64,000 nt of DNA, from NCBI RefSeq assembly GCF_003854275.1, contig NZ_QTQP01000008.1:1-64000 (forward strand), in the 5' to 3' direction. The notes under the pieces were generated by a model. The model worked only from the letters and a program-made list of their open reading frames with translations. It had not been told where the DNA came from and ran no database searches. Every line of letters begins with the position of its first letter. Within the stretch, counting starts at the first letter, position 1. The position numbers and the translations under genes are program-made. Of this stretch, positions 36,169 through 46,900 are shown one piece after another. Origin of the DNA: Burkholderia sp. Bp8963. Lineage in GTDB: Bacteria > Pseudomonadota > Gammaproteobacteria > Burkholderiales > Burkholderiaceae.

Positions 36169-36261
36169 ATGGGCCACGTACTTCCGCGCCTGCCTGCGCG
36201 TGCGATCGCTGCGGCGACGCACTGTGAAGCCGCGTCGCCGTCCGCCTCCGGACGTCGCTGA
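36169..36261 (+). CDS. Possible 30-residue leader ORF before the EAL gene
   Basis: ATG 36169 has CAGGAG 9 bases upstream, a better ribosome site than that of the EAL gene. The frame reads MGHVLPRLPARAIAAATHCE and ends with TGA at 36261, one base before the EAL ATG. This arrangement is typical of translational coupling. The peptide has no known motif, and it could be chance in GC-rich DNA. Confidence 0.35.
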   Translation: MGHVLPRLPARAIAAATHCEAASPSASGRR

Positions 36262-36262
36262 C

Positions 36263-37543
36263 ATGCCGCAGACTCGCGACCTTTCACTCGAATCCCTGCT
36301 CGAACGCCTTACGCCCACGCCGGCCGGCTGGCTCGCCGACTATCGCGGCGTGACGTTGCGCAGCGTGTACCAACCCGTGCTGTCGATCACGCACAAGCGC
36401 GTCGTCGGCTACGAAGCGCTGCTGCGTGTTGCCGACGCGAACGGCCGGGCCATTTCGCCCAGCGCGCTATTCGACCGCGCACGCGGCGAGGCGGAAGCGC
36501 TGTTGCTCGACCGCCTCGCCCGTTGCCTGCATACGGCCAATTTCGTCGCGCAAGGCATCGGCGACGGCTGGCTGTTCCTGAACGTGACGCCGCGCGTGCT
36601 CGACTCGGGCCTCGTGCAACGCGAGTTCGTCGAGGCGCTGTGCCATCACTACGCACTGCCACCAAACCGCATCGTGCTCGAAGTCGTCGAGCAGCCGTCG
36701 CGCGACGAAGCCGAACTCGCGCGCACGATCGACATGATCCAGCATCGCGACTTCCTGATCGCGATCGACGATTTCGGCACCGGGTTCTCGAACTTCGACC
36801 GCGTGTGGCGTGCGAGGCCCGACATCGTCAAGCTCGATCGTTCGCTGATCGCGCGCGCGACCTGGGCGGCCGAGGATCGCCGCATCATCCATCACCTCGT
36901 ATCGATGCTGCATCAGGCGGGCGCGATGGTGCTCGCCGAAGGCGTCGAAAGCGACGACGCGCTGCAGGCGCTGATGGAAGCGGACATCGATTTCGTGCAG
37001 GGCTTCCGGTTCGGTCAGCCCGATCCGTCGATCGCGCGCGCGAGCGCGTCAGTGCCCGCGATGCTCGACGCCGCGTGGTCGCGCTTCATCGCACGCCATC
37101 ACACGCCGGCGTCGGCCGTGCAACCGGGCTTCGACGCGATCGAACGGCTGGTGCTCGCCGGCGCGGCCGCGTTCGCCGCGACCGGCAACCTGCAGGACGC
37201 CGCGCAGCGCGTGCTCGTCGTACCGTCCGCGCGCCGCGTGTTCGTCACGGACGAGATCGGCGAACAGTTCCTGCCGTCGATCAGCGCGCCGGCCGCCAAC
37301 CAGAGCACGGCCGCCACCCGTCTCGCCCCGCTGTTTCCGGAAACGCACAGCAACTGGTCGCGTCGCCCGTACTTCCAGCGCGCGATCGCCGCGCCCGGCC
37401 GCGTCGCACTGATGGGGCCGCACTTCTCGCTGACGGAAGGCCGCGACTGCTACACGGCCGCCGTCGCCACCCGTGCGCACGATCGGCTCGTCGTGTTCTG
37501 CGTCGACTTCGTGCTCGACAGTGCGGGAACGGTGATGCGCTGA
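36263..37543 (+). CDS. EAL-domain cyclic-di-GMP phosphodiesterase with C-terminal sensor-like region
   Basis: 426 residues from ATG 36263. The EAL domain covers about residues 30-265. Catalytic residues appear complete: YEALLR (EAL Glu), LFLNVTP (Asn), LEVVEQ (Glu), IAIDDFGTGFSNF (Asp-Asp), VKLDRS (Lys), AEGVES (Glu) and VQGFRFG (Gln). The C-terminal 150 residues include RRPYFQRAIAAPGRVALMGP, which looks like a cache/PAS-type ligand-binding fold, here without membrane segments. It should degrade cyclic di-GMP in the cytoplasm under control of an unknown signal. The start has a poor ribosome site of its own and directly follows a possible leader ORF. Confidence 0.92.
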   Translation: MPQTRDLSLESLLERLTPTPAGWLADYRGVTLRSVYQPVLSITHKRVVGYEALLRVADANGRAISPSALFDRARGEAEALLLDRLARCLHTANFVAQGIGDGWLFLNVTPRVLDSGLVQREFVEALCHHYALPPNRIVLEVVEQPSRDEAELARTIDMIQHRDFLIAIDDFGTGFSNFDRVWRARPDIVKLDRSLIARATWAAEDRRIIHHLVSMLHQAGAMVLAEGVESDDALQALMEADIDFVQGFRFGQPDPSIARASASVPAMLDAAWSRFIARHHTPASAVQPGFDAIERLVLAGAAAFAATGNLQDAAQRVLVVPSARRVFVTDEIGEQFLPSISAPAANQSTAATRLAPLFPETHSNWSRRPYFQRAIAAPGRVALMGPHFSLTEGRDCYTAAVATRAHDRLVVFCVDFVLDSAGTVMR

Positions 37544-37576
37544 TGCAACGGTGTCGTCCGGCGCAACCCGCCGGCG

Positions 37577-37981
37577 TCAGTCGACGACCTTCCCGCGCCC
37601 GGATTTCACCGCGCCGCGGCGCGCCTTGTGCTCCAGCCGCCGCTCCTTCGATGCGCGTGTCGGCCGCGTCGCGACGCGCGCACGCGGCGTCACGGCGACG
37701 CTGCGGATCAACGCGTCGAGGCGCGCCAGCGCGGCGTCGAGATTCTTCTCCTGCGTGCGGTGTTCCTGCGACTTGATCACGACGACGCCGTCGCGCGTGA
37801 TGCGCTGGTCCGACAGTGCAAGCAGCCGCTCCTTGAGCAAATCGGGCAGCGACGACGCGCGGATGTCGAACCGCAGGTGAATCGCGCTCGATACCTTGTT
37901 GACGTTCTGCCCGCCCGCGCCCTGCGCGCGCACCGCGGTCCATTCGATCTCGGCCGGGTCGAGCGTATAGCGGACCATCAT
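37577..37981 (-). CDS. arfB: Alternative ribosome-rescue factor ArfB
   Basis: 134 residues; ArfB (YaeJ) is a peptidyl-tRNA hydrolase that frees ribosomes stalled on broken mRNAs. The catalytic GGQ is in [13 protein letters not shown] (residues 23-25), and the basic C-terminal tail ([20 protein letters not shown]) that enters the empty mRNA channel is present. ATG 37981 overlaps the recD stop by four bases (ATGA); a second ATG three bases later is equally possible. It is the last gene of the recC-recB-recD-arfB run and converges on the EAL gene. Confidence 0.95.
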   Translation of the reverse strand: MMVRYTLDPAEIEWTAVRAQGAGGQNVNKVSSAIHLRFDIRASSLPDLLKERLLALSDQRITRDGVVVIKSQEHRTQEKNLDAALARLDALIRSVAVTPRARVATRPTRASKERRLEHKARRGAVKSGRGKVVD

Positions 37982-40233
37982 CGCAGTTCCTCCGCACGGC
38001 GCCGCGCGAGCGCCTCGTCGATACGCGCGGACAGCCCCGAATCGCGCTGCGTGCGCGTCGCGACGGCCTGCGCAAGCACGCGCCGCGTGCCGATCACCTG
38101 CACGCGCGTGCGCGCGCGCGTCACCGCCGTATACACCAGCTCGCGCGTCAGCACGCGGCCGAACGTCGCCGGCAATACGAGCGCCGCCTCGTCGAACTCC
38201 GAGCCCTGCGACTTGTGGACGGTCAGCGCGAACGCAGTCTCGTGTGGCGGCAACGCGGCCGGCGACACCGCGCGCGCCGTGCCGTCCGCGCGCTTGAACC
38301 ACACGCGCAGCACGCCATGCGCATCGGGCAGCGCGATGCCGATGTCGCCGTTGAAGAGCCCGAGCGCGTAATCGTTGCGCGTCACCATGATCGGCCGCCC
38401 GGTGAACCAGTGTGCGCCGACCGCGAGCGGCACGCGTGCGGCGCGGCGCACGTGCGCTGCGACGAGCGCATTGACGTGCTCGGCGCCGCGCGACCCGCTG
38501 CGCGTCGCGCACAGGATCCGGAACCGGTTGAGCGCGTCGAACAGCGGCAATGGATCGGGCTCGCGCGCGGCGAGCGCGTCGCGCAACGCATCGAGATAGG
38601 TGGAGAAACGCTGCGCGAGGCGCTCGACCGTCGCCGCGGCGAGCATGTCGCCGGCATCTTCGTGGAACGACGCAGCGGCCGCGTCGCTCGCCGGCAACGC
38701 GTCGAGTGCGTGCTGCACGTCGCCGCGGCGAATCGCGAGCGACAGGCGGCCGATCGGCGAATCGAGCCCGAAGCGGTAATTGTGCTCGAGCCACACCACG
38801 CAATCGGCGAGCGGCGCACGCGCATCGGCGGCCAGGGGCACGTCGGCCGCCGGGATGATCGCCGCGGCCGCACACTGCGCATCGCCGCTGTCGAGCGGCG
38901 GAACCGCGGCTTCATCGAGCCACGCGAGTTCGTCGGCCTCGATCCATGCGGGCGCGTCGGCCGCGTCGGCCACGTTGGCCGCGTCGCGCGCGATGTCAGC
39001 CGCGAACGCGGCGTCCGTCGCCGCGTCGGCGTTGTCGGCGTTGTCGTCAGGCAGCATGTCGAACAGCGACGCTTGCCGGTCGTCCACCCGCGCGCGAGCG
39101 GCCGGCCTGCGCACGACTGCCGCGGCAACCGGCGTCGCCGGCGTCGCTGGCGCCGACACGGGTTCGGGCACCGGAAGCGCCGCGGCGAACGCCGCTTCGT
39201 CGATGCCGAGCGCCTGCGCGATGCGCGCTCGCGCGGCCGCGCTGAACGACGGCCGCGCGCTCAGCTCGGCAAACACGGCGCCCGCCTCGACCGCGGCAAG
39301 CTGGTCCTTGTCGCCGAGCAGCACGAGCCGCGCGCCCGGCGCGAGCGCGTCGAGCAGATGTGCGGCGAGCGCGACGTCGATCATCGACGCCTCGTCGACG
39401 ACGATCAGGTCGTAGGGCAGCGGGTTGTCCCGATGATGGCGGAAACCCGCCGCACCGCCGCCGCCCAGCAGCCGATGCAGCGTATACGACGTGTCCGGCA
39501 GGCGCGCGGCGAGTTCGGGCGGCAGGTCGCCCGCTCGCGCGTGCAGCGCTTCCTGCATCCGCTGGGCGGCCTTGCCGGTCGGCGCGGCGAGCGCGATGCG
39601 CAGGCCTGGATGCGCGTCCAGCAGGCATGCGAGCACGCCGACGACCGTGGTCGTCTTGCCGGTGCCGGGGCCGCCGCTGACGATGGTCACGCGGCCCGTC
39701 AGCGCGACGATCGCCGCGACGCGCTGCCAGTCCACGTCACCCGTCGCCGGCCCGAAGTAGCGGGCAAGGCGTTCGCGCAATGCGTCGGGCGCGAGCGCAT
39801 CGTCGGCCACGGCGGTGTCGGCTTGGGCGACCAGTGCATCGGCGAGCCGCCGCTCATAGTCGAAATAACGCGCGAGATAGAGGTGGCCGTGCCGGTCGAC
39901 GATCAGCGGACGCTCGTCGCCGCGCTCGAGCGTGCCGAACGCGACGACGCCACTCGCCGCGAGCGCCGCGCGCACGTCGGCGAGCGGCTCGTCGTAACGC
40001 TGCGCGAGCGCACCGAGCGACACGCAGACATGCCCGCCCGCGGTCGCCCGGCTGGCCGCGAACGCGGCCCGCGCGGCCCAGCGTGCGGCCGCGGCCGGCG
40101 CGCCCGCGCGGCGCGCGAGTTCGCCGATCCGGCGCGCGAACCCTTCCGCCAGCGCGATGCCGAAATCAGCCGGTTCGGGCAGGCGTGCGACGAGGCCGCC
40201 GGTGAACGCGAGCGTATCGTCGGGCGTGCTCAT
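37978..40233 (-). CDS. recD: Exodeoxyribonuclease V alpha subunit RecD
   Basis: 751 residues, against 608 in E. coli. RecD is the fast 5'-3' helicase of RecBCD. Walker A is GGPGTGKT (187-194), with [16 protein letters not shown] and the later C-terminal helicase motifs HKSQGSEF and VYTAVTRAR. An insertion of about 120 Ala/Asp-rich residues (about 352-472) carries QASLFDM at 387-393, resembling a beta-clamp-binding motif. ATG 40233 has AAGGAGG upstream and overlaps the recB stop (ATGA). The complex repairs double-strand breaks and degrades foreign linear DNA. Confidence 0.96.
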   Translation of the reverse strand: MSTPDDTLAFTGGLVARLPEPADFGIALAEGFARRIGELARRAGAPAAAARWAARAAFAASRATAGGHVCVSLGALAQRYDEPLADVRAALAASGVVAFGTLERGDERPLIVDRHGHLYLARYFDYERRLADALVAQADTAVADDALAPDALRERLARYFGPATGDVDWQRVAAIVALTGRVTIVSGGPGTGKTTTVVGVLACLLDAHPGLRIALAAPTGKAAQRMQEALHARAGDLPPELAARLPDTSYTLHRLLGGGGAAGFRHHRDNPLPYDLIVVDEASMIDVALAAHLLDALAPGARLVLLGDKDQLAAVEAGAVFAELSARPSFSAAARARIAQALGIDEAAFAAALPVPEPVSAPATPATPVAAAVVRRPAARARVDDRQASLFDMLPDDNADNADAATDAAFAADIARDAANVADAADAPAWIEADELAWLDEAAVPPLDSGDAQCAAAAIIPAADVPLAADARAPLADCVVWLEHNYRFGLDSPIGRLSLAIRRGDVQHALDALPASDAAAASFHEDAGDMLAAATVERLAQRFSTYLDALRDALAAREPDPLPLFDALNRFRILCATRSGSRGAEHVNALVAAHVRRAARVPLAVGAHWFTGRPIMVTRNDYALGLFNGDIGIALPDAHGVLRVWFKRADGTARAVSPAALPPHETAFALTVHKSQGSEFDEAALVLPATFGRVLTRELVYTAVTRARTRVQVIGTRRVLAQAVATRTQRDSGLSARIDEALARRRAEELR

Positions 40234-43200
40234 GCGCGGCCTCCTTCCATCATCCGGTCGAGCGCGTCGACGAGTTCGCGCGCGGGCCGCCGCGCATGCA
40301 CGCCGGCCGGCGCGCCATCGCTGCGCCACGCCGGCCGCACGCCGCGCACGAACAGGTACAGATAGCCCGCGATGTGCGTGTCGTAGTCGTAGTCGCGCAC
40401 ACGGCCGCGCAGGTAGCGATGCAACGCGACCGTATAGAGCAGCGCCTGCAGGTGGTACGCGTGATCGGCCATGGCCGCGTCGAGCGCGCGCGGGCCGTAC
40501 GCATCCGGCGTACTGCCGAGATGGTTCGATTTCCAGTCGACGATCCAGAACCGGCCGTCATGTTCGACGATCATGTCGATGAAGCCCTTGATGAAACCGG
40601 CGAGCACGCTCGCGTCCAGCGCGACGTCCGGATAACCGTGCGCGACGAGCAGCCGCCGCAGCGCGGTCAGGTCCAGCGACGGCGCCGGAAACAGGAAGCC
40701 CATTTCGTCGAGCCGCTTCGCCGGATCGAGATCGGCAAGGCGCATGCCTGGCACGAGTTCCGTGCGCACGACGTCGTCGACGAGCCGCGCCATCATCGCC
40801 GGCAGCCGCTCGCCGAGCTCGGGCTCGGCCTCGACGGGCCGGTCGTGCAGCGCGCCGAGCGCCGCCGCATGCCACGACGCCGGATCGGTGAAGTCGCTCA
40901 GCTCGAACAGGCGGTGCAGGCACTCGCCGGCCGCCGCGCCGCGCGGAAACACGAGAATGTCGTCGTCGGGCGGCACCACCGCCTGCCACGCGTCGACGGC
41001 GTCGCCATCGGGCGCGAACGCGGCGAGCGCATCGTGGTCGGGCCGCAGCTCTTCATCGGGCACGGCCGCGACGCCGGCCTCCTCGCGCGCCATCGTCGCA
41101 GTCAGCGAACTGAAGCTCGCCATCCGCCACGCATCGCGCAGCACGCGCGACGCGCGACGCGCAGCGAGCGTCTGCGTCGCATCGTGTCCGGCGGCAAGAC
41201 GCTCGCGATGGGTCGGCACCGGCAACGGTCTGACGCTGACCGGCCCGCCCGCGAGCGCACGCCAGGCCTGGTCGAGCGCGGCATCGTCCGGCGGCTCGTC
41301 GAGCCATGCGTCGAATGCGTGGCCGGCGCCGGCCACGAGCCAGTTGAGCACGCTGCGCCGCGCTTCGCGCGTCGAGCGTGACGACACGTACGGCCCCGCG
41401 ACGAGATAGCACCGGTAGACCGCGCGCGTCAGCGCAACGTAGACGAGCCGTGCGCGCTCCGCCGCCTGCTCGCGCATCACCTGCCGCGCCGCATGCTCGG
41501 CGGCCTCGTCGTCGCAACCGTAGTGCAGCACCGCGTCGCCCGCGTCGTCGTGATACTCGCGCGCGTCCGGAAGACCGGACGCCGGCGGCTCGCGCAGCCC
41601 GCCATCGTTCAGGAACGGACAGAACACGATCGCGTATTCGAGGCCCTTCGACTTGTGCACGGTCACGATCTGCACGAGATTGCGATCCGACTCGAGGCGC
41701 AGCTGCGCTTCCTCGCCGCCGCCGTCGAGCCGCTGCGCGGCGAGCCAGCGCAGCGTCGGCGCGATGCCCGGCTGCGCAGACGCGCGCGCCTGCGTCAGCT
41801 CGGCGAGATGATTCACGTCCGTCACGCGGCGCTCGCCGTCGGCGCCCGCCATCAGCCGCTCGGCGATCCGCAGCTCGCGCGTGAACGTGCGCCACATCAC
41901 CGCGAACCCGCGCTCGCGCCACAGCAACCGATAGCGCGAAAAACGCTCGACCCAGCTCATCGCGTCGGCGCCGTCCATCGACGCATCCGCTGCCGCGCCG
42001 CGCGCATCGCCTCCGCCGGCGTCTGCGTCGCCCTGCTCCATCCGCCACAGCGCGCCCGCGTCGAGGCCGAACCAGTCGGACGCGAGCGCCGCACGCAGGC
42101 GCCGCAGGTCGCCTGGCGCATCGATCGCCGCTAGCACGCGTTCGAGCTGCTCGGCATCGCCGGTCGAGAATACCGATGCCTGTGCGAGCTCGACACTGCC
42201 GATGCCCCACGTCGCCAGCACGCGCTTCACGAGGCTGCCCTGCCGGTGCGTCTGCACGAGCACCGCGATATCGCCCGGCGACAGCGGCGTGTCGCCAAGC
42301 CGGACGCGGCCGTCGCGCGCGCCGCGCATCAAGCGCGCGATCTCGGCCGCGCACGCCTGCGCGGCCTGCGCTTGCGCATCGCGCTTGAGCCGCGTGTCGT
42401 CACCGCCCGGCAGCGTCCAGATCCGGAAGTCGCCGGGCTGGCCCGACTGGTCCGTATCGGTCTCGTCGGCGAGCGGCGCGCGCACGCGCGTGCCCGCGCG
42501 CACCGGGTAATAGTCGAGCCCGTCGAGCACGAACGCGCGCGGGTTCGACAGGAAGAACCGGTTGCATGCGTCGACGATCGCCGGCGTCGACCGCTGGTTG
42601 ACCGCGAGCGTGTAGCACGCGCTCGCCCGCGCGCGCGCCGCCAGATACGTATGCAGATCGGCCGCGCGGAAACTGTAGATCGCCTGCTTCGGATCGCCGA
42701 CGAGGAACAGCGGCCCGCCGGGCGCGAAGATCCGGTCGAAGATCGCGAACTGCAGCGGATCGGTGTCCTGGAACTCGTCGATCAGCGCGGCCGGATAGCG
42801 CGCGCGCAGCGTATCGGCAAGCCACGGGTGCGCGTGCAATGCGTCGTGCAGGTTCGCGAGCAGGTCGTCGAACGACACGACGCGCCGCGTGCGCTTGCGT
42901 TCGGCCAGCTCGCGCGGCGCGTCCTCGAGCCATGCGGCGATCAGCGCGAGCCAGCGCGCGCGCTGCGCGGCCTCGGCGGCGGCCACCGCCGCATCGAGCG
43001 CGTCGGCGACGTCGAAGAACGGATGCCCGGGTGTCGCGCCGCCTTTCTTCGTCGCCTTCACGAGTGCCGTGCGCGTCAGCTTCAGTGCGGCTTTCGGCAA
43101 CGCGGCGCTTGCGTCGGACTGCGCGAAATGCGCAGCCCACGCGGCGAGCGCGTCGGCAACCGCTTCCGGCTTGTGCGAGCGCTGGTTGAGCGCAGGCTGC

Positions 43201-43967
43201 GCGGCGCGCAGCAGCGCGTCGATCGCGTCGCGTTCGGCGGACCAGATCCGAGCCGCCTCCGCAAAGCACTCGGCCGCCGCCGCTTCCGCCGATGCGTCAG
43301 GCTCCGTGACGCCGTCCCAGCGCAGCGCGGCGAGCGGCTTCTTCAGCCGGCGCGCGAGCTGCGCGTCGAGCGCGGCGGGCCCGGCGCCCGATTCGACAAG
43401 CCACGCTGCGAAGCCCGGCCAGCGTGCGGCCATCGGCTCGACGCGCGTGCGCCAGAAATCCGCGGCGAGCTCGAAACGCAGCGACGCGTCGTCGGCTTCC
43501 ATCTCGAACGCGAATGGCATCGCGGCCGCGAACGGCGCCTCCTGCAACGCGCGCTGGCAGAACGCGTGGATCGTGTGGATCGCGGCCTGGTCGAACGCCC
43601 GAAGCGCGCGCCGGATCCGCTTCGCGGCCGTCTCCGGATCGAGCATGCCGCCGTCGCCGAGCGTCGTTTCGACGAGGCGCGCGATGAACGGATCGCCGCC
43701 GTCGTCGCCCGTGTCGAGCGCATGCGCAAGCTGCGCGAGGCGGCCGCGGATCCGCTCGTGCAGCTCGGCGGTCGCCGCTTTCGTGAAGGTCACGACGAGG
43801 ATCTGGTCTGCGCCGAGATCCTTTTCGAGCAGCAGGCGCACGTACAGCGCGCAGATGTTCCACGTCTTGCCGGTGCCCGCCGACGCCTCGATCTGGTTGA
43901 CGCCGTCGAGCGGACACGCGAACACGTCGAGCTCGAGCGCCGCGAGCGGATGCGATGTACCGCTCAT
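40230..43967 (-). CDS. recB: Exodeoxyribonuclease V beta subunit RecB
   Basis: 1245 residues. RecB is the 3'-5' helicase and nuclease of RecBCD. Helicase motif I is EASAGTGKTWNICALYVRLL near the N-terminus; VVTFTKAAT, LIDEFQDTDPLQF and VTVHKSKGLEYAIVF follow. The nuclease site is in FWIVDWKSNHLG near the C-terminus. ATG 43967 overlaps the recC stop by four bases, and its own stop overlaps the recD start in the same way. The frame is open upstream to 44339 within recC, but the overlap position gives the expected N-terminus. Confidence 0.97.
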   Translation of the reverse strand: MSGTSHPLAALELDVFACPLDGVNQIEASAGTGKTWNICALYVRLLLEKDLGADQILVVTFTKAATAELHERIRGRLAQLAHALDTGDDGGDPFIARLVETTLGDGGMLDPETAAKRIRRALRAFDQAAIHTIHAFCQRALQEAPFAAAMPFAFEMEADDASLRFELAADFWRTRVEPMAARWPGFAAWLVESGAGPAALDAQLARRLKKPLAALRWDGVTEPDASAEAAAAECFAEAARIWSAERDAIDALLRAAQPALNQRSHKPEAVADALAAWAAHFAQSDASAALPKAALKLTRTALVKATKKGGATPGHPFFDVADALDAAVAAAEAAQRARWLALIAAWLEDAPRELAERKRTRRVVSFDDLLANLHDALHAHPWLADTLRARYPAALIDEFQDTDPLQFAIFDRIFAPGGPLFLVGDPKQAIYSFRAADLHTYLAARARASACYTLAVNQRSTPAIVDACNRFFLSNPRAFVLDGLDYYPVRAGTRVRAPLADETDTDQSGQPGDFRIWTLPGGDDTRLKRDAQAQAAQACAAEIARLMRGARDGRVRLGDTPLSPGDIAVLVQTHRQGSLVKRVLATWGIGSVELAQASVFSTGDAEQLERVLAAIDAPGDLRRLRAALASDWFGLDAGALWRMEQGDADAGGGDARGAAADASMDGADAMSWVERFSRYRLLWRERGFAVMWRTFTRELRIAERLMAGADGERRVTDVNHLAELTQARASAQPGIAPTLRWLAAQRLDGGGEEAQLRLESDRNLVQIVTVHKSKGLEYAIVFCPFLNDGGLREPPASGLPDAREYHDDAGDAVLHYGCDDEAAEHAARQVMREQAAERARLVYVALTRAVYRCYLVAGPYVSSRSTREARRSVLNWLVAGAGHAFDAWLDEPPDDAALDQAWRALAGGPVSVRPLPVPTHRERLAAGHDATQTLAARRASRVLRDAWRMASFSSLTATMAREEAGVAAVPDEELRPDHDALAAFAPDGDAVDAWQAVVPPDDDILVFPRGAAAGECLHRLFELSDFTDPASWHAAALGALHDRPVEAEPELGERLPAMMARLVDDVVRTELVPGMRLADLDPAKRLDEMGFLFPAPSLDLTALRRLLVAHGYPDVALDASVLAGFIKGFIDMIVEHDGRFWIVDWKSNHLGSTPDAYGPRALDAAMADHAYHLQALLYTVALHRYLRGRVRDYDYDTHIAGYLYLFVRGVRPAWRSDGAPAGVHARRPARELVDALDRMMEGGRA

Positions 43968-46900
43968 GACGCGTCCCTCAGATGTTCGACGAGCGGCTCG
44001 AACACGAGCCGGGCGAGCGTGCCGAACGGTTCGTCGAGCGACGGGTTCGCGCCGCGCCACGCGATCGCAATGGCGGGATCGTCGGCTTCGCTCACGACCC
44101 GGTCGTTGATCCAGACACTTGCCGCCTTGGCCTCGCTGTCGGTCACCCGGGCCCACGCGCTGCGCGGGAAGAAGCGCAGCGGCATGCGCCGGCCCGCGCG
44201 GAACAGCGCGGCAAGCGGCGCGAGGTGCGCGAGCGGCGCCGCGACGGGCGTGAGCTCGAATGCGCCGCCGCTGCCGAACCACAGCGTGCGGCGCGGCCCG
44301 TCCGGCACCACCGCGCAATAGACGAGATGCGCGAGCCACGCGGACAGGTAATCCCGCGCGCTCGGCCGCGCATAGCGGTAGATGACCTGGCCCGCGGCCG
44401 TCAGCCGGTTCAGCGTGCCGTGCAGCGCGAGCGGCGCGCTCACCGCATCACGCGCGAGCGCCGCATCGTCGGCGCCGAACAGCGGCTGCTCCGTATCGGG
44501 CCAGACCGGCGTGACTTCGAGCGAAAACGGCAGCCGCTCAGCGCCGTCGGCAAGCGCGCGCCGCACGTTTGCCGCCAGTTGCGTCAGCGACCCGAGCGCC
44601 TGGTCGCGCCAGACCGCGCCCGTCGCGCCGCCCGGCAGTTCCGGGCTCGCGTCCGCGATGCGCAGCGCGTGATCGCGCGCGGCCGCTTCGCCCGACTCGA
44701 TCAGCAGCGGCAGCACGCGCTCGGCGAGCGCGTCGCTGCCCGCGAAGTCGAGCGCGAACGGCTCGGTGTCGAGCAGCTCCGCCTGCGCATCCGCGAGCAC
44801 GATGCCGAGACGCTCGCGCAGCAGCGCGCGCGCCGGGTGGCGCCAGAAGCGCTCGAAGTCGGCGAACGCGACCGGCTCGACGGGCTCGGCCGGCAACGGC
44901 CGCGCGAAAAACGCCGCGTCGCGCGCGCCGCCGCCCGGCTGCTCGGCCGCCAGCAGCGTCGCGAGCGACGCCCGTTCCGCGTCGTACGAGAACAGCGGCC
45001 CGTCGGGCTGGAAATAGGCGGCCGCGAACGGTTGCAGCGGATGCTCGACGACGAACGAACGGCGCGCGGCGTCAACGTCGTCCGGCGCGGCGTCGGGACC
45101 GGCCGCGACGAGCGCGAGATGGTCGAGCAGTTCGTCGACGAGCGCGGCCGGCGGCAGCGGCGCGTTGTCGCGAATGCTGCGCCCCGTATAGGCGATCAGC
45201 AGCCGGTCGCGCGCGCCGAGCAGCAGGTCGAGGAACAGGTTGCGCTCGTCGTCGCGCCGCTGCCGGTCGCCGAGCTTCGGCAGCACGGCCATCAGGTCGA
45301 ACTCGTCCGCGCGCGCGAGACTCGGCAGCACGCCGTCGTCCATCCCGAGCAGGCACACGACCCGGTACGGCAGCCCGCGCAGGCTCGTCAGCGACGAGAA
45401 CGTCACGCCGCCCCACGGCACGCCGCCGCGGGCCGGATCGTCGAGCGCGGCCGCGAGCCCCGCGCGCACGACCGCGGCGGGCAGCGCCTGCTCGGGCGCG
45501 CCTTCCGCCATCGCGGCCAGCAGCGCGTCGAGCGCGTCGCGCACGCCCGCGAGCGCATCGGCATGCGCGGCGCCGGAATCGAAGAAGCGTGCGAGCGTGT
45601 CGGCAAACAGCTCGCTCCACGCACGCGGCGCGTGCGGCTCCCCGACCCGCCTCGCGAAGCCGTCGAGATCGTCGGTGAAACGCGCGAGACGGCCGAGCAG
45701 CTCGGCCTCGCTGCCCGTCGCCGCCTCGATCGGCAGCCATGCGCCGACCGGCGCCGCGCCGTCGGGCATCGCGTAACCGAGAAAGAGGCGCGCGAGCGCA
45801 TCCGAAAACGTGTGGCGCGGCTGCGGCACCGCCGCGTCATCGCTCGCTTGCGGCGCAAGCCCGCGCCGCGCGCCGGCGGCCGCGAGCCAGGTCTGCACCG
45901 TTTCGAGCGCGGCCGCGTCGATCCCGTAGCGCGCGGCCACCGCATCGACGCGCAGCCATTCGATCAGCTCCGGCGCGCCGACCTGGCGCTCCGGCAGCGC
46001 GAGCCAGTCGAGCAGCACGCGCGCGACGGGGTTCGCCTGCGACGGCGGCAGGCCCGTGATCCGGTACGGCACGCGCGCGCCGCCCGGGCCGGCCGTGCCG
46101 AATACCGCGTCGATCAACGGCCCCGCCGCCGCGAGGTCGGCCACCGCGACCAGCACGTCGGACGGCCGCAGGCTGTCGTCGGCATCGAACCATGCAAGCA
46201 GGCGGTCGTGCAGCACCTCGAGCTGGCGCGCGAGGCTGTGGCAGATGTGCACTTCGATTCCGTGTTCCACGGGCGGTGCGCCGAGATCCGCTTCGGGCTG
46301 CAGGTCGAGGATCGCGTTCTGGATCCGCGCGAGCCAGGTCGGCGCGGGATTCCCGACGTAGTACGACGCATCGCCCGACGCCGCGCTTTCGGTCAGCTCG
46401 TGCAGCATGTGCAGTTGCGCCTGCGTCTGGCGGCCCCATTCGGCGAGCAGCGGATGGCCGACTTCCTGGTAGTCGAGCCGCCCGGCCGCGTCGAGCGCCT
46501 CCGCGTGCGCGGCGGTCACGATGTCGAACCAGAACTCGCGGCACGGGTTGAGCGCGTAGATCCGCACGTCGATCCAGCGCGACAGCTCGCGCAGCAGCGC
46601 GACGTGCAGCGGCGGCATCGTCGGCAGTGCGAACACGCTGACCGATTCCGGCCAGTCCAAGCGCGCGACCGTGTCGAGATCGAGATGGCGCGCTTCGCCG
46701 AGAAAGCGGTGCGCGGGCGGCGTGCCGCTGTCGCTCAGCTCCGCGAGCAGCGCACGCCACAGCGCGGCCTGCCAGCGCTCGTCGTCGCGCGCCGCATCGC
46801 TGACGCCGCGCGGCGCACCGTCGCCCGCGAGGACCGAGTCGCCCGCCTGCCACGCGGCCAGCCACTCGGGACGATAGGTCAGGTAGTGATCGAGCACCGT

